Source: Paenibacillus dakarensis (GTDB lineage: Bacteria > Bacillota > Bacilli > Paenibacillales > Paenibacillaceae). Taken from it: a stretch of 64,000 nucleotides of DNA. The notes below the pieces were generated by a model. The model had not been told where the DNA came from. It was given only the letters and a program-made list of their open reading frames with translations, and made no database searches. The translations under genes and the position numbers were made by a program. Each line of letters opens with the position of its first letter. Within the stretch, counting starts at the first letter, position 1. Shown one piece after another: positions 30,817 to 39,120 of this stretch. The stretch covers positions 16,887-80,886 of the forward strand of contig NZ_CDSE01000009.1 of the NCBI RefSeq assembly GCF_001373415.1, given 5' to 3'.

Positions 30817-31150
30817 TTTAGAGCGTATCTTAAAAGTGAAGAATCCTGTGCGCTTATACTATGTATAACTAGTCACACAGGACTTATCATGAGCGATCCA
30901 GCAATGGTAGGAATGATTCGTATCTTTAGCGCCTCGCAGTACCCAGATAATGCTAAATATCACATCTTATTTGCAAGATCTGCCGCAGATCCTGCAAGCA
31001 AGATGTTTTTATGTTATAACAATTGTAAGGGCTTACATATTATTTTTGGATATCCCGAGTGACTTTGGTTCATTTTTCACTAGAATGGGTGCAATATTTG
31101 CAATACTATATATATGAAGATACGAAGAATATCTGCAAGGGGGAACATCG
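30817..31150. other. Gap without a convincing gene
   Basis: Host-style AT-rich DNA. An inverted pair TCCTGTG / CACAGGA (about 30842-30887) and a palindrome GATCTGC-C-GCAGATC near 30977 are visible. The one longer open frame has no ribosome site and no family resemblance. The ung ribosome site lies at the right end. Possibly decayed sequence next to the prophage junction. Confidence 0.5.
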
Positions 31151-31837
31151 GTGTTTAACAATGATTGGGATATGCTTCTGAAAGAAGAGATCGAGAAGCC
31201 TTATTTTGAACAGCTGCGATTAAAGGTCGCTGAAGAGTATACTAATTATACGGTTTATCCGCCGCAAGAGGATATTTTTCGTGCATTGAAACAAACGCCA
31301 TTTAAAGAAACAAAGGTTGTTATTCTCGGTCAGGATCCGTATCATGGGCCAGGGCAGGCCGAGGGATTAAGCTTCTCTGTGAAGCCAGGGGTAAGGATAC
31401 CTCCATCATTACATAATATTTATAAAGAAATGGCATCAGATCTGGGCGTTTCAGCACCGCGGCATGGTTCGCTAATGCATTGGGCTAATCAAGGAGTTCT
31501 GTTGTTAAATGCGGTTCTTACTGTTCGGGACGGAAAGCCTAATTCTCACAAAGGGATAGGGTGGGAAAGATTTACCGATGCGGTCATTGCGAAATTGAAT
31601 GAGCGGACAACGCCGATGGTATTTATTTTATGGGGCAGTTACGCGCAAAAAAAAGGTTCTTTTATTAACCGGGGCAGGCATATGGTGCTTGAATCCAGTC
31701 ATCCGAGTCCTCTCTCGGCACGAAGAGGCTTTTTGGGGAGCCGGCCTTTCTCGGCAGCGAACGCTTTTTTGGAAGAGAAGGGGATTGAACCGATAAGCTG
31801 GGAAATTCCTGATATACCGGTGACGGTGGGTAAATAG
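31151..31837 (+). CDS. ung: Uracil-DNA glycosylase, family 1, 228 aa
   Basis: Removes uracil from DNA to start base-excision repair in the cytoplasm. GTG 31151 follows AAGGGGGAACATCG. Motif A GQDPYHG with the catalytic Asp is at residues 60-66, the uracil-binding LLLNAVLTVRDGKPNSH at about 117-133 and the DNA-insertion loop HPSPLSA at 184-190. Full length for the family. Confidence 0.97.
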   Translation: MFNNDWDMLLKEEIEKPYFEQLRLKVAEEYTNYTVYPPQEDIFRALKQTPFKETKVVILGQDPYHGPGQAEGLSFSVKPGVRIPPSLHNIYKEMASDLGVSAPRHGSLMHWANQGVLLLNAVLTVRDGKPNSHKGIGWERFTDAVIAKLNERTTPMVFILWGSYAQKKGSFINRGRHMVLESSHPSPLSARRGFLGSRPFSAANAFLEEKGIEPISWEIPDIPVTVGK

Positions 31838-31850
31838 TCCGGGGGTGACC

Positions 31851-32252
31851 GTGTTGAAGCATTGGGTTGGAAGACGAGTTGTTGTCCACCGTCGTGATGG
31901 TGCAAGGGTCGCGGTTGAAGGGGTATTAAAGATATGGGACAACATCCATGAAAAAATTGTAATGGTACCGGGAGATATTGTGGTACCTTTTCACGCGATT
32001 GTAAAGATTGAGCGGGCTGATATGTCACCTTCGTTAAATAGTATCGGATATAAGATGAAGCACTCCATTCAATTTGATAATGCGGTCTATTTTCGTTCCC
32101 GTGTGATGATATGGAAAGAGAATTCCTTACTCTCAGCCCAATCGATTTTGACAGCACATGATGCGGAAACGGTCACATTGTCGAACGGAGTGCGATTGCG
32201 TAAAGCAGAGCACAACTTCGTGGTACGTTCTTTGAGAGGCAAGGTTTGGTGA
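31851..32252 (+). CDS. Hypothetical protein with two SH3-like repeats, 133 aa
   Basis: GTG 31851 is preferred because the upstream GTG 31845 is part of the GGGGGTG ribosome site. Two similar small beta segments are seen: GRRVVVHRRDGARVAVEGVL with IVVPFHAIVKIERA, and SAQSILTAHDAETVTLSNGV with FVVRSLRG. This looks like a tandem Sm/SH3-like barrel. Lies 14 bases after ung. Function unknown. Confidence 0.65.
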   Translation: MLKHWVGRRVVVHRRDGARVAVEGVLKIWDNIHEKIVMVPGDIVVPFHAIVKIERADMSPSLNSIGYKMKHSIQFDNAVYFRSRVMIWKENSLLSAQSILTAHDAETVTLSNGVRLRKAEHNFVVRSLRGKVW

Positions 32253-32268
32253 AGGTATAGAAATGAAA

Positions 32269-32315
32269 AATGGCGGTGCCAGGGAGCGTATCAAGCTCAT
32301 CTTGGCACCGCCATT
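32269..32315. terminator. Bidirectional terminator between convergent genes
   Basis: AATGGCGGTGCCA (32269-32281) is perfectly inverted at 32303-32315. Runs of A and T on both sides let it stop transcription from the ung side and from the permease gene on the minus strand. Confidence 0.9.
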
Positions 32316-32347
32316 TCTGGCTTTTGGTCCATAACCCCCTACTTGTA

Positions 32348-33424
32348 TCAAGCATCCTCAACCTTTTCTGCAAGAAAGAGCTCATAGACCCGGGTGACAA
32401 CGATTTTGATAACCATATAGGCTGGGATGGCAAGAAGAACTCCAAGGATACCGTAGAAATCGCCGCCGACAAGGAGAAGAATAATCGTGGTAAGCGGGTG
32501 AATATCTAGCTGTTTACCGTATATCACAGGTGTTAATATATTGTCCTGAATTTGTTGCGCGATGACGATGACGACAACAGACCAGATGGCAATGCTGGGG
32601 GATTCGATGAATCCGACGATGACGACTGGTATTGCTGCGAGAAGAGCACCGACATAAGGGATGAAGTTTAAAACAAAAGAAATGAGTGTGAGCAGCAGTG
32701 AATAAGGCAGGCCAATAATAAGAAAGCCGATATACATAAGAGCGCTAAGGATGAGATTGAGAACAACCTTTCCAATGATGAAATTACTCAGTGCATTATC
32801 GATATCACTAATTACATCTTGTCCATCTTTGCGATATTTTCTTGGGATAATACTGAGAAGTCTGGAAGGGAGCTTGCCGCTCTCTTTCAGCATGTAGTAC
32901 AGAATGATAGGAACTGTTGCGATAACGACGACAACGCTGGATACAACCGTAATCAGATTGCTGATGGAGTTGCTGATCCACGTCATTGCATTATTAACAT
33001 ATTCCATAAAGCCGTTGTAAAGCTCGGACTCAGATGGCATGAATCTTCCCCAGAATGGATTTTCACTCAGCAGATTGACCTGACTTTGAAGATCATCTAC
33101 CAAATTGGGAGCATTTTTTATGAAATTTTCAATCTGCTCTCTCAGTGTCGGCCATACCAAAAGGAAAAAAATGGCAAATAAGCCGATGAATACAAAATAG
33201 ATCATAAGCACTCCAAGCGGACGCTTGATCTTACGCCGTTCCAGATAGTCTACGATGGGGCGAAGCAGATAATAGAAAAACCCCGCCGCAGCTATCGGTA
33301 CAAGCAGTATTTTGAATATGGAGACGATGGGATTAAACAAGAAGCTGATTTTTGTACCAAGGTAGATAATTAACAGCAGTGCAATAATACCGAGGCAGGT
33401 TCGAAAATATTTGCTCTGCATCAT
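32348..33424 (-). CDS. AI-2E (TqsA/PerM) family membrane permease, 358 aa
   Basis: ATG 33424 follows GGAGGGAACGCTT; an upstream in-frame ATG adds 25 polar residues with no ribosome site. Eight membrane segments in the family arrangement: a hydrophobic N-terminal pair, a soluble amphipathic middle (about residues 90-160), then the conserved block LSNFIIGKVVLNLILSALMY, FVLNFIPYVGALLAAIPVVI and GKQLDIHPLTTIILLLVGG. Members export autoinducer-2, ions or unknown small molecules; substrate cannot be told here. Confidence 0.9.
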   Translation of the reverse strand: MMQSKYFRTCLGIIALLLIIYLGTKISFLFNPIVSIFKILLVPIAAAGFFYYLLRPIVDYLERRKIKRPLGVLMIYFVFIGLFAIFFLLVWPTLREQIENFIKNAPNLVDDLQSQVNLLSENPFWGRFMPSESELYNGFMEYVNNAMTWISNSISNLITVVSSVVVVIATVPIILYYMLKESGKLPSRLLSIIPRKYRKDGQDVISDIDNALSNFIIGKVVLNLILSALMYIGFLIIGLPYSLLLTLISFVLNFIPYVGALLAAIPVVIVGFIESPSIAIWSVVVIVIAQQIQDNILTPVIYGKQLDIHPLTTIILLLVGGDFYGILGVLLAIPAYMVIKIVVTRVYELFLAEKVEDA

Positions 33425-33551
33425 AAGCGTTCCCTCCAGGCTATGTATAGTATCGCAATGAGTACTGCTTCGCATTTTTCTACTCTTAACAATTCTCATT
33501 AACCAATATTGTTAAATTTGAATGAGGGCATATTAGCCAGGGGGAATTTCG

Positions 33552-33581
33552 AATATAGTCTATCGTAATATAGTCTATCGT
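33552..33581. repeat. 15-bp perfect tandem duplication
   Basis: AATATAGTCTATCGT occurs twice head to tail (33552-33566, 33567-33581). The second copy covers the stop codon of the L,D-transpeptidase gene. Confidence 0.8.
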
Positions 33582-33910
33582 ATTGTGACTTGAGTATGGA
33601 TAGGTACGAGAGAGGCGAGCTCATTCACATCTTCGTTGTACATCCGAATACAACCATGTGAAACGGCTCTGCCAATAGAGGAAGGGTCATTCGTGCCATG
33701 TATACCGTAATGAGGCTTGGATAACCCGAGCCAGTAAGTCCCGAAAGGGCCGCCTGGATTGGGGGCTTTGCTGATAATAGTAAAGCTGCCTGCCGGCGTT
33801 TGGGTAGCCAGTTTACCTAAAGCGACCGGAAAGGTCCTCACCACACGGTTGCCGTCAAGCAGATGAAGCTGAAATTTCGACCGATCGACAATAATCCGGT
33901 ACTTAGGCAT
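33575..33910 (-). CDS. L,D-transpeptidase (YkuD domain), 111 aa
   Basis: Forms 3-3 peptidoglycan cross-links or attaches proteins to peptidoglycan. The catalytic signature is complete: HYGIHGTND with His71, then [13 protein letters not shown] with Cys87. AAAAGGAGTGATG lies before ATG 33910. It has no signal peptide and no LysM, so it is a minimal domain, possibly acting during spore formation. A 48-bp fragment of its coding sequence and its upstream region recur at 36479-36619. Confidence 0.9.
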   Translation of the reverse strand: MPKYRIIVDRSKFQLHLLDGNRVVRTFPVALGKLATQTPAGSFTIISKAPNPGGPFGTYWLGLSKPHYGIHGTNDPSSIGRAVSHGCIRMYNEDVNELASLVPIHTQVTIR

Positions 33911-34122
33911 ATTTCATCACTCCTTTTCACTTATTTTATGTGCAAGGATATATACACGCGCATTAGAGCAGCTAAAATGGGCTCTTGCCTTCTAATTGTT
34001 TATTTCTTCTGATGAATGTTTAATAGGTACGTTGCTGGCATGACGCTGATATTATCATTTTCCTTCTCCGGCCTATTTTCCACGTTTGCTGAAGACTGAT
34101 CAGAAGCGGTTGAGAATGCATC

Positions 34123-34311
34123 GTGCACAACGCGAAGCAGAAAAATGCTTACTTGGTGAAAACGGTTACTTTACATTTTAGAGGTAGTCATGTACGATTT
34201 GCCCTGAACGTAGAACTCCAGTTTCTCGTTGATAGGATCGAAAGGGAAGGGGGGAGGCATACATACAACGATTTATTCGATTGGTTGACCAATCGGGTGT
34301 TTAAAAAATAA
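34123..34311 (+). CDS. Possible small protein, 62 aa
   Basis: An open frame from GTG 34123 (or TTG 34153) encodes VKTVTLHFRGSHVRFALNVE, then LQFLVDRIEREGG and NDLFDWLTNRVFKK. The amphipathic composition looks like real protein, but no ribosome site stands before either start. It lies in the gap of 427 bp between the L,D-transpeptidase and the beta-propeller gene; the first part of that gap (33941-34033) is duplicated at 36531-36619. Confidence 0.35.
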   Translation: MHNAKQKNAYLVKTVTLHFRGSHVRFALNVELQFLVDRIEREGGRHTYNDLFDWLTNRVFKK

Positions 34312-34337
34312 AAAGACTATGGAAGGTGAGATGATTG

Positions 34338-36368
34338 ATGAAAAGAGGCCCACACAGACTGGTCCAGGTTAAAAAATGGATGATGATCACCATGGCGCTT
34401 ATGCTGGTGCTCAGTATGCTGCCGGCAGAATCCACTTATGCAAAGGGAAAATCAAAATTGGACAGAAAAGTGTATGGAACACCCGAACCGCTGCTCGAGC
34501 CTATTGCTTCTTCACCAAGCGTTTATGATGGAGCAGCAGGCAAGGAAGATGGTGTGAATGTTATGTATACAACGGCAAAGGGACAACCTGCTATATTCCA
34601 GGTCGTTGATATAGATAACAACAAGCTGCTAAGAAGTTTCCCTCTGACAGGGGTAGGAGAATCATGGCACCATGAAGTGGCCGTGGACGGAACCGTTTAC
34701 ATCACAGGAAGCAATAAGCTGTGGGCTTACTCACCGGTGAGCAAAGAACTCACGATTGCGGCGGAGTTCGGTTCCCAAGGTTTATGGGCTCTGGTTACAG
34801 ACCCTGAAGGAAATGCATACGTCGGGACGTACCCAGGCGGTAATGTTTTTAAATATGATCCAAGTACAGGAGAGACCCGCGATTACGGAAGAATGATCGA
34901 TGCAGCTCCACAGGAGTATGTTCGATCGATTGCTTATCATAACGGGTATATCTATGCGGGGACAGCTCATGACAAAATTATGAAGGTGGATGTTGTAACT
35001 GGAGAGAAGCAGGATATTGCCTCTACACTTGGTGATACAGGTTTTGTATACGATTTGAATGTGGTGGATGACAAGTTCCTGTTTGCCCGGTACTCGGTGT
35101 CCCAGAAAATGTATGTGTACAATCTGGAGAGCGGGACGTGGCTGAATCAGTCCATAAATAATGTAAACGGCCTGCATGTAGCCGACTCCCTGGACGGTAA
35201 GGTGTATTTTATAGCTGATCGGAAATTAAAATCATTCGACCCGTATAACGAAGTATTGGAAGAAACCTCTATTACCTATGGCAGCGGGCTGAGGGGAGCG
35301 GATTGGGCAGAATTCCCGAACAATCCGGAGCTGCCGGGCAAGAATCTGGTCACCATGCAGTTTGGTGGTGCTATTTCGATTTTCAATATCCAGAACGGCA
35401 CGGTGAAGGTGCTGGATTCGGTACTTAAAACGCCGGCGTCGGTGATCCATACCATCGAAAAAGATCATAACGGCAAGATTTACATGAGTTCACTAGGCGG
35501 GGGAGCGGGAGCCGTTTATGATCCAGCTTCCGGACTTAATCAGGCAATAAAAATCGGTCAGGCGGACAGCATGGTCACGTCTGGAACTCAAATGTATATG
35601 GGTACTTATCCGGGGGCAAATGTATATCAGTATGATACCGAAGCAGCTCCCAGCGATCAGAATCCGAAGCTTTCCTTTCAGATCGGTGATGAGCAGGATC
35701 GAGTGGTGGTCATGACTTCCGGCGAAGGAAAGATATTTATGGGCAGTGTGTCCACATATGGTAAATTAGGCGGCGCCTTAACGGTTTATAATCCCGCATC
35801 AGGTTCCGAAGGAATCCAGGTATACCGCAATATTGTCGAAAATCAAAGCGTTGTGGGATTAGCATACCTTAACGGTAAAATCTTTGGTTCGACCAATATT
35901 AATAATGGACTCGGCAGTGTTTCGACAGCCGAAGAAGCTAAAATGTTTGTATACGATGTTAAGAAGGGTGTAAAGATAACTGAATTTTCACCGAAAATTA
36001 AAGGCGTAGATAAACCGGAATTTATCGGAAGATTGACTGCGGGTCCTGATAAGCTGATCTGGGGGGCTGCAAATGGTCATATTTTTGCTCTCCATCCGGC
36101 AAACCTCAAGGTGGTCAAGAGCAAGGAAGTGTTTACAGGAGACTACAATTTCGGGGCATGGTCGTCGGTTCCTATGGAATTTTCCAAAGACGGTCTGCTG
36201 TATGCCTTATTCGGCACTCAGCTCATTGCCGTGGATCCAAAGACGATGGAGCACAAAGATATTGTAAAAGCACATCAGTTTGAAATGGGTAATGATGGTC
36301 ATCTTTATTATTCCAACTTCAATCAGAAGACACAGCTGGATCGTATAACCGTGCAGGATGCAGACTGA
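34338..36368 (+). CDS. Secreted beta-propeller protein, 676 aa
   Basis: ATG 34338 follows GAAGGTGAGATGATT. A signal peptide (about residues 12-36: MITMALMLVLSMLPAESTYA) leads to many blades with repeating WD/PQQ/Kelch-like strands, such as ALVTDPEGNAYVGTYPGGNV, FKYDPSTGETRDYG, YHNGYIYAGTAHDKIMKVDV and GTQMYMGTYPGANVYQYDTE. No catalytic motif or wall anchor is visible at the C-terminus. Likely an extracellular binding protein. It sits inside the duplicated segment described at 36395-36619. Confidence 0.8.
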   Translation: MKRGPHRLVQVKKWMMITMALMLVLSMLPAESTYAKGKSKLDRKVYGTPEPLLEPIASSPSVYDGAAGKEDGVNVMYTTAKGQPAIFQVVDIDNNKLLRSFPLTGVGESWHHEVAVDGTVYITGSNKLWAYSPVSKELTIAAEFGSQGLWALVTDPEGNAYVGTYPGGNVFKYDPSTGETRDYGRMIDAAPQEYVRSIAYHNGYIYAGTAHDKIMKVDVVTGEKQDIASTLGDTGFVYDLNVVDDKFLFARYSVSQKMYVYNLESGTWLNQSINNVNGLHVADSLDGKVYFIADRKLKSFDPYNEVLEETSITYGSGLRGADWAEFPNNPELPGKNLVTMQFGGAISIFNIQNGTVKVLDSVLKTPASVIHTIEKDHNGKIYMSSLGGGAGAVYDPASGLNQAIKIGQADSMVTSGTQMYMGTYPGANVYQYDTEAAPSDQNPKLSFQIGDEQDRVVVMTSGEGKIFMGSVSTYGKLGGALTVYNPASGSEGIQVYRNIVENQSVVGLAYLNGKIFGSTNINNGLGSVSTAEEAKMFVYDVKKGVKITEFSPKIKGVDKPEFIGRLTAGPDKLIWGAANGHIFALHPANLKVVKSKEVFTGDYNFGAWSSVPMEFSKDGLLYALFGTQLIAVDPKTMEHKDIVKAHQFEMGNDGHLYYSNFNQKTQLDRITVQDAD

Positions 36369-36394
36369 CAATAGTTATCGAAAGTGATATCCTT

Positions 36395-36442
36395 ATTCAA
36401 GGAGACAGGCACTCTTAATATCTAATGTTCTAATACAGGAAG
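36395..36442 (+). pseudogene. 3' remnant of a duplicated YflT-like gene
   Basis: The sequence around 36399-36442 (GGAGACAGGCACTCTTAATA and on) repeats the last codons and downstream DNA of the YflT-like gene at 37114-37156 with about nine in ten bases alike. The rest of that gene copy is missing, replaced by the beta-propeller gene. Confidence 0.7.
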
Positions 36443-36478
36443 AGTCAAGGTGTTACATGAACCCTTGGCTTTTTTTGT
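36443..36478 (+). terminator. Terminator after the beta-propeller gene (duplicated copy)
   Basis: TCAAGGTGTT and AACCCTTGG form an imperfect stem followed by CTTTTTTTGTT. It is the twin of the terminator at 37157, carried along with the remnant of the YflT-like gene. Confidence 0.8.
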
Positions 36479-36619
36479 TGCCTGCTGGCGTTTGGGTAGC
36501 CAGTTTACCTAAAGCGACCGGAAAGGAATGTCAAGGATAGATATACGCGCATTGAACAGCTAAAATAGCCCTTACCCTCTGATCGTTTAATTCTTCTATT
36601 GAATGGTTAATAGGTACGT
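36479..36619 (-). pseudogene. Remnant of a second L,D-transpeptidase gene and its upstream DNA
   Basis: 36479-36526 matches 33787-33834, an internal part of the L,D-transpeptidase gene, with one or two changes. 36531-36619 matches the upstream region 33941-34033 with more changes and small gaps. The 106 bp between them in the intact copy are deleted. Direction is the same as the intact gene. Confidence 0.8.
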
Positions 36620-36667
36620 ATTAAATATGAATCGAAGGGAATTCCCTTGCATCGGAGGAAAATAAAG

Positions 36668-37138
36668 ATGGCAATTCTAATGGTAGGTGTCTTTGAAGCA
36701 GAGGCGGATCTGTATCGTTCCATTAAGGGATTAGAAGAGCTCGGATTCAAGAAGAAGGACATTTCCATGATCAGTAGAAACGTGGATGTGCTTAAGGATT
36801 TGAGTGACATAGCAGGGACGAAAAATCCGGAGACAGGGCCAGCATCCACGGGTTTGCTTGGTACGCTTCGGACCGTTGTATCCGGGTTAGATGTGTTAAC
36901 TGAACCGGTTGCTGCAGTTGGGCCCGTTGCTCAAAGAGCAGCCGGAGCGGGGATCGGCAATGGTGAAGAGAATAGTCTGGCAGTTGCATTAAGCGGACTA
37001 GGCATTCCGCAAGAGGATGCGAGAGCGTATGAAAGCCAAGTGGAGGCAGATCGCTTCTTGGTCATGCTGGAATGTGATGAGGAGCAGCAGCAGGAAGTGG
37101 AGGCTTTATTTAAGGAGACAGGTGCTCTTTATATCTAA
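36668..37138 (+). CDS. YflT-like general stress protein, 156 aa
   Basis: ATG 36668 follows CGGAGGAAAATAAAG. The N-terminal 50 residues (ILMVGVFEAEADLYRSIKGL, EELGFKKKDISMISRN) match the GSP17M/YflT family. The middle is Gly/Ala-rich and may contact membrane (VVSGLDVLTEPVAAVGPVAQ), and the end is an alpha/beta unit (LGIPQEDARAYESQVEADRF). Family members respond to heat and general stress; biochemical role unknown. Confidence 0.8.
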   Translation: MAILMVGVFEAEADLYRSIKGLEELGFKKKDISMISRNVDVLKDLSDIAGTKNPETGPASTGLLGTLRTVVSGLDVLTEPVAAVGPVAQRAAGAGIGNGEENSLAVALSGLGIPQEDARAYESQVEADRFLVMLECDEEQQQEVEALFKETGALYI

Positions 37139-37150
37139 TTTCCTGTTACA

Positions 37151-37190
37151 GGAAGAGTCGAGGTGTTATAATAACCCTTGGCTTTTTTTT
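37151..37190 (+). terminator. Terminator after the YflT-like gene
   Basis: TCGAGGTGTTA and TAACCCTTGG form the stem; GCTTTTTTTTG follows. Intact twin of the terminator at 36443. Confidence 0.8.
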
Positions 37191-37302
37191 GTTCCCGAGT
37201 ACATCCATATTATTACATCATCTTTAAAGTGGCAAAACATGCTATATTAGAAAATGGACGGCATTAAAGATTTTTATTGCAGCAGGGGGGAGTCAGAAAA
37301 AG

Positions 37303-39114
37303 ATGTCTCCAATTCGTTTCTATAACAATTATATAAAGAATAATATGTTCACTAAAATGCTGTTGTCGTTCTCAGGAATTGCCATTATAACTATACTTTC
37401 TTTATCATATCTAATGTATTATTTCATGTCCCAATCGGCGATTCGCAGTGAAATTCAGAACCAGCGTGAAGCAGTGGAGCGGATCGAGAGGTACATGAAT
37501 CAGAAGTATGAGGCAGTGCAGTCTTATGTAAATGATTTGTACCGAAATAACGCTTTAAGTGACGACGTCTCCTTTTTTCTTCAAAATACATTTAATGAAT
37601 ATATGGGTAAAAGAATTGATCGGTTTTCGGGAGCAGCCAGCTCCCGGTCGGAAAGTGTCCTTGCCTATTTCAAGCAGCGTCTAGAAGATGATGCTGACAT
37701 TGAGAATATCATTCTTTATAGTGCCGAGAAGCAGTATGTGTATGTTTATAAACAAGGAAGCATGAATAAGCTCTATCAGGCGAATTCTACATATTCTTAT
37801 ATCCCGGATGTGATGGCTCTGGACACCCAGAGTGTGACACTGCCTAACCAATGGGTTCATAAGCTTACCGGAAATAAGGATGCACTGCTGTATTCCATAA
37901 GAAGTCCCATTAATGATATGAGAACATATAAAAATCTGGGCCAACTGCTCGTCTATTTTCGTTCAGAGGGAATGTATCAGATCCTGAAGAATTCTAATCC
38001 TGAAATGAAAGGCTATATTCTGGTTCTGGCGGCAGATGGACAAGTGCTATTTGATTCTTCACGTCAATATTACGGAAAGCGCTATCCTTACGCAGATGAA
38101 CTTATTAACCCGAAAGGTGTCGCTGTACTTGACGAAGAATCTTATATAACTTCCTTGCCTAATCAAGCAGGATACACCGTTGTGGGAATCGCTCCCAAAT
38201 CGGAAGTTGCAGCATCGTATAAGAAAATTCAGAATACGATCATCCTGATTGCCTTGTTATGTATTTTGATTGCCATCTTTATTCCAGCCATACTGATTGT
38301 GAATTATTCGAAGAGGACCAACAACATTATCCGGTTTATGCGTAAAGTGGAGACCGGCGATCTGGTAGCCAGAATCCAGGATCCGAAAGAGGATCAGCTG
38401 GGACAAATTTCGCAGAGCTTTAACGAGATGCTGGATGAACTGACAAGGCATATTGAAATTGTATATAAAGCAGAAATTAATCAGAAAAATGCGGAGCTAT
38501 CTGCACTTCAGGCCAGAATTAACCCTCATTTTTTATACAATACGCTGGAAGTGATCCGGATGAGGGCGCTGTCACATGGCGCGCATGATGTTGCAGAGAT
38601 GATATACAGCTTATCCGTTCTTTTCAAGAACATGGTGCAGACCAAGCATAACTACAGGCTTAAGGATGAACTTGAAGCATGCCGGTTATATCTTGAGTTA
38701 TTTCGCATTCGTTATAAAGACAAATTCAGTTATGAAATAGATTGTGATGAAGAAATTGGGCACATTCCAATGATCAAGATGTCACTGCAGCCGCTTATCG
38801 AGAATTATATTGTTCATGGGCTGAGGAAGGAATCCAATGATAATCACGTATGCATTAAAGTGGTTCGGATCCATGATGGGGACCGGGTTCATATAGAAAT
38901 TCGTGATAACGGAAAGGGGATTTCAGCTGAGAAATTGGACAGCATTCTTCATCGGCTTCGGCTTCCCGAGTCCAGCGAAGAATCATTCGGCCTGAGAAGT
39001 GTTAATGAGCGTCTGAAACTAACGTATGGTAATGAGTTTGGTATGAACATCCAGAGCAATCCGGATCTTGGTACAACGGTATCTATCGAGTTTCCGGTGG
39101 CACAAGAGGAGTGA
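37303..39114 (+). CDS. Sensor histidine kinase, YesM-type, 603 aa
   Basis: Senses an extracellular signal and phosphorylates the adjacent regulator. Membrane segments at about residues 19-42 and 312-334 bracket a 270-residue outside sensor (dCache-like). A HAMP linker follows (335-390), then the His_kinase domain with INPHFLYNTLEVIRM (phospho-His409) and an ATPase domain with LIENYIVHG (498-506), DNGKGI (535-540) and FGLRSV (562-567). Placed six bases before the response regulator and upstream of the binding-protein operon, as in other carbohydrate systems of this family. Confidence 0.93.
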   Translation: MSPIRFYNNYIKNNMFTKMLLSFSGIAIITILSLSYLMYYFMSQSAIRSEIQNQREAVERIERYMNQKYEAVQSYVNDLYRNNALSDDVSFFLQNTFNEYMGKRIDRFSGAASSRSESVLAYFKQRLEDDADIENIILYSAEKQYVYVYKQGSMNKLYQANSTYSYIPDVMALDTQSVTLPNQWVHKLTGNKDALLYSIRSPINDMRTYKNLGQLLVYFRSEGMYQILKNSNPEMKGYILVLAADGQVLFDSSRQYYGKRYPYADELINPKGVAVLDEESYITSLPNQAGYTVVGIAPKSEVAASYKKIQNTIILIALLCILIAIFIPAILIVNYSKRTNNIIRFMRKVETGDLVARIQDPKEDQLGQISQSFNEMLDELTRHIEIVYKAEINQKNAELSALQARINPHFLYNTLEVIRMRALSHGAHDVAEMIYSLSVLFKNMVQTKHNYRLKDELEACRLYLELFRIRYKDKFSYEIDCDEEIGHIPMIKMSLQPLIENYIVHGLRKESNDNHVCIKVVRIHDGDRVHIEIRDNGKGISAEKLDSILHRLRLPESSEESFGLRSVNERLKLTYGNEFGMNIQSNPDLGTTVSIEFPVAQEE

Positions 39115-39120
39115 CGAACA

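Noticed and set aside
30793..31062. 89-codon frame after the tRNA terminator
   Set aside because: Begins inside the tRNA terminator and has no ribosome site; the second half looks protein-like but matches no family I know.
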